DNA of 64,000 nt, from contig NC_065542.1 in assembly GCF_932294415.1 (NCBI RefSeq), positions 55,052,406-55,116,405 of the forward strand, read 5' to 3'. The position numbers and the translations under genes are program-made. Shown in pieces: positions 60,411 to 64,000 of the stretch. How positions within the stretch are numbered: the stretch's first letter is position 1; the number at the start of each line of letters is the position of its first letter. The notes under the pieces are model-generated. The model did no database searches. It worked only from the letters and a program-made list of their open reading frames with translations, and had not been told where the DNA came from. This stretch comes from Quercus robur. Taxonomy: Eukaryota > Streptophyta > Magnoliopsida > Fagales > Fagaceae.

Positions 60411-63400
60411 TTACACACTTAGAAGTCCAAAGAAGGGGTTGGTCATTGCAGACTTCAATTCAGACCCAGCTGTGTTTAGAATTTCCATGTCAACCTTATC
60501 ATCAGGAAGATACAAGAACTCGTCTCCTTCTGTTCTCTCAAACCCACAGAGCTCAAGAAATTCCATACCTCCTCTCAAGTTCCCAACTCTATCCTGTTAA
60601 GTGTTAAATAGCTAAAGAATAAATAAATGACTAGAGTAGAAATCTTACAATACAAGTACACCTAAACCAAGAAAAACAAATAAAAATATTATATGCCAAA
60701 TTTTAGCGATGTTTACGAAACCCTTCTCTTTTTTCTTTGGGTATATCGTGTTTATACAGAGGAACATGCTGGTCTACAAATGTAACAGGAAATAGTGACA
60801 GACCATAAAAGCAGTAGATATTAAGACCGTTCAATTTAAGGCTACAAAGAGGATAACACTCGTCAAATCTATGCATTACTTGACAGTAGTGATCAAAAGA
60901 AAAACTAAATATGGTGATCCAACAATCAGGATGGAGAGCTCTTGGCTCTCATCATGACTAATGAGGCTACATTTTTCATACAAATGAGCCTGGCGAATTA
61001 ATGTATTATTTTTTACTAGTTAAAAATCATGAAAGTGAACCCAATAATAATCCAAAACCGAACCAAAAGTAACCTAATTTCCGTGGAAAATAACTTGGCA
61101 TTACCAGTGTCTTGTGGCAATAACCTATCCCAAAAGTTTCCATCAAAAGGACAATCTGGACTTTGGTGGAGATAACAAATGGTCTCTACTTGATTCAATC
61201 AGCTCAGATTACTCATATAGTTGGTATGGAGGGTTACTCAGCAACACACACCCCCCCCCCCCCCCCCCCAAAAACCACATCAATCAAAGAAATTGTTTAC
61301 CTGGAATAATGGGTTAGTAAGTCGAATCTTCCTAAATTTTTCCTCATCAGGATTTTTTGCGATATTTCCAACATAGATCAGAAGAGTTTCAAAGGCCCTC
61401 CTAACTCTGGCACCATCATTCTAGACGAATAAATAGAAAAAGGCAGTGGGAATCAGGCTGCTGACAGAGTAACATGTAAAATATAGAAGTTAATGAAATA
61501 GCATGTGACAATCTTAACTAACAAAAATGGACCACATTTGGGACTGGTGAAACCCAAAGTTCACAAGTCAAAGAAATGCAAAAAATATCTATGGCAGGCA
61601 CCCTAAAAATATCCTATGCATATGATTTATACTATAACAGGTGCATGTACCTTCACCTTAGTTTAATTAAAAGGCTTTCAAGAATTCAAGCATGCACTTT
61701 ATTTCTTTAAGTATTTGTATGTAAAGCAAGGAGCTTTTTAGTACAAGGTCGTGGAGAGCTATCTATCTTGTAAATAATAAGATGTAGTACCTCCCATTTA
61801 TCTGAAAACTCAAATGCAAAGGAAATTCATTGTTGTGACAATTTATCTGTGGAGATCTTTAGCCCAATGGATTTCCAAAAAAAAAAAAAAAAACCACCCT
61901 CTAATTAAATGTTTCACATATAAGAAGTCCACTATACCAGAATTTTTATTTAGGAAAACTTCAACTCTATGCTTTGCTTTTGAAACATATAACGAGGAAA
62001 TTGAAGCACACTCTAACCACAGAATGAAGTTGCTAAAAATAGTTTAGGAAACCACTTATAATGTGATGGTTCTACAATAATGTCATAAAACACATAAACC
62101 AATCTATTTTTGAAATGTCTCTGAACTCTTGTGCTTGTTACACTATGAGCAATTTACCTGGTGATTGCGCTTAAGAGACCTTAAACATTCTCTCATCTGC
62201 TCTGCATTTGTTACAGACTTCAGAGGCAATGATGTCTGCAACTAATAATAAAAAGAACAACATCAAAATAACTCTACCCTCTAGTTCAAGTAAAGAAATT
62301 TATATTATGCAATGGCACAAAAGAGTGCTAAGTTCTATAAACATCACTTTCAAAATAACTGTACCGTTTTTTCCTGCAACAAATGAGTGGAAGGTTTTAC
62401 AGATGGACTTTCTGGTGGCAATCCAAGTCTTGACCTCCTTTCTACCTATGAAGACATGCATAGTTTTTTGAGTCATGGAAAATTCTTGAGAAATGTATTA
62501 AACCTCAAATCAGGAATAATGAACTAAAAAATATAAATTATCACTTGATAAAATTTAAAATAAAATAAAAACCCATTAGTCTCTCTTCTATTCTTGGTTG
62601 CTGCTTACTTCAAGTTCTTTGAGAATATTTTTTGAAAACATTTTTCCTGTATTAGCACAACTTCCACAAAATACATATTTCTCTCTAGTTTTATTGACCA
62701 TAAAATACTATAAAGAAAAAAAATTCTCCTTCCATAGAAATGGGCAGGCCCTAGGGAATAGGTGTATTAGGGACAATGATAGCGAAATCTATAATATAAA
62801 GTTTTCATTTGGGAATTGTGTATTTTCGGTAACTTATTTGCATAGTGTTTATCAAAAGATATAGTTTTTGGTAACATTTATGTTTTTTTATAATTTTTTT
62901 ATTTTTATTTTTTATGTTAAATGCGTTACAAAGAACTAAAAGCTAGATTATTAAAACAAAAAAACAAAAAAAAAAAAAAAAAAAAAACAAAAAACAAAAA
63001 ACAAAAAGACAAAAAGCTAAAAGCTAAAATGTTTTCAATGATTCCCAAACGCACACATAATCTACTAGAAAAAAATTATAATCTATTAATAATTGTTCTA
63101 AGCACAATGAAATGTGGAAAAAATTTTTAGGACCTTATCATGTTCTAGTTTCTTAAGTATTTTCTCCCTTGCCCTTTTTTCTTCCTTCTCTTCTTTTTTT
63201 TTCAAGGCTAAATAACTGAAAAAACAAAGTGAATATATTAATATTTAAGATAGAAGGAATAAAATCTAATGTATTTAAAGACAAAAAGGGATAAATAGAC
63301 ATAAAATTGCCAAATAGAAAAAACAATTACTAAATTAAGACAGACCGCTGTTTTTCATTGCTTTCTAGAATTCGTTTTGCCTCAGTGAGGTCCTTACTAG

Positions 63401-63413
63401 CTCGAATCCTCTC
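60411..63413 (-). CDS. PUG-domain protein (UBA/PUG type), 3' part; 5' exons beyond the right edge
   Basis: Six exons in gene order: 63346-63413, 63134-63215, 62365-62445, 62158-62235, 61301-61420, 60411-60593; 612 nt, phases consistent, 203 residues to the stop. The first two encode a charged coiled-coil-like stretch ([19 protein letters not shown], then [16 protein letters not shown]). Next is a linker with [11 protein letters not shown], then a PUG/PUB domain ([63 protein letters not shown]). PUG domains bind the C-terminus of p97/CDC48-type AAA ATPases, linking ubiquitin substrates to extraction or degradation. This order matches plant proteins with an N-terminal UBA-type domain, which would lie outside the window. 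A poly(C) run (61249-61269) sits just downstream of an exon. Confidence 0.88.
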
Positions 63414-64000
63414 CTGGAACAATAGCACAACAAAAGTCTTTATAAGTAAATGCCAAGTACATGAAATGAGCTCTTAACAGAATCCCAAAGTACAAACAGA
63501 AGAGTTTGATTTGACAAAAACCAACAATGAAGCATCAATAATATGTTCTAAAATATAAAAAAGCTATGGCAAGTTCACTGTTGAATAATGTCTTTCAGGG
63601 GTAAAAAGAATTTAGGAATCATGATATAAGATCTTTAAGAAATTCAACTATATTAGGCTTCTTGATATGTTCTTGAAATATTCTTGAATGGGTTTGGATA
63701 TTTAAGAACTTAAGGTTAGATAATAAAAAAGGATTGAATCTTGATGAATCCTGAAAAGAATTTGACGTTTGATTGATGGTAAAACAATGAATTGAATGAT
63801 AAACCTAGGCAAGGTTTTAAGAAACCTACTATAATTATTTTCCCAAAAAAAAAAAGTTACAATAATTTTATTAAAACTCACATCTCTCAATGAATTTATA
63901 GTATAAAGGCCTATAAATACTAAGTTTTTGTAAATAAAAAGAAAAAGAATACTAAACCAAGTTTGTATATGAACAATAATCATATCTCCATCATTGAATT
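63414..64000. other. Intron of the PUG-domain gene (right edge)
   Basis: AT-rich with no recognised exon; it should continue as an intron to upstream exons beyond the window. Confidence 0.45.

Overview
The window is nuclear DNA of a flowering plant. The evidence is GT-AG introns of 70 bp to 3.8 kb, AT-rich and TA-microsatellite-rich intergenic DNA, and dense plant-type transposons (LINEs with zf-RVT and RNase H domains, tRNA-derived SINEs, a Helitron, MITEs, LTR elements). Gene structures and repeats suggest a woody eudicot, possibly Fagaceae (oak-like); that is inference, not proof.

Layout from left to right: (1) 1-1571, a deleted non-autonomous LTR retrotransposon cut by the window edge. 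(2) 1572-10765, repeats only: a SINE with target-site duplication (TSD), small MITEs, a 1.4-kb Helitron (5963-7385) holding a near-perfect 79-bp inverted repeat, and an antisense solo LTR (8281-9060). (3) 10766-17519 (+), a 14-exon cytosolic methionyl-tRNA synthetase, catalytic and anticodon-binding parts complete but the usual C-terminal tRNA-binding domain missing. (4) 18566-19223, a truncated LINE with RNase H domain, then tRNA-Lys(UUU) at 19515-19587 (-). (5) 20919-31808 (+), a 12-exon GPI transamidase subunit PIG-S gene whose first 5' splice site has been amplified sevenfold and whose last intron holds a LINE and a SINE. (6) 35291-36145 (-), a single-exon RING-H2 E3 ligase-like gene. (7) 36787-37475, a solo LTR; 38013-41352, a complete non-autonomous LTR element whose primer-binding site matches the tRNA-Lys of this same window in 18 of 18 bases. 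(8) 42912-51372 (-), a six-exon SAM-domain protein gene with a GC-AG intron. (9) 53550-57739 (-), a BAHD acyltransferase pseudogene with several frameshifts and a large foldback element in its intron. (10) 60411 to beyond the right edge (-), the 3' part of a PUG-domain (UBA/PUG-type) gene.

The host genes are housekeeping genes (translation, GPI anchoring, ubiquitin-related) with no sign of joint operation. I find no gene-based novel system. The notable signals are structural: repeated micro-insertions made only of poly(A)/poly(T) plus a few tail bases between TSDs, the Helitron hairpin, the amplified splice donor, the tRNA/primer-site match, and the shortened synthetase. Exon limits were assigned by hand from splice signals and conserved protein frames, without transcripts.
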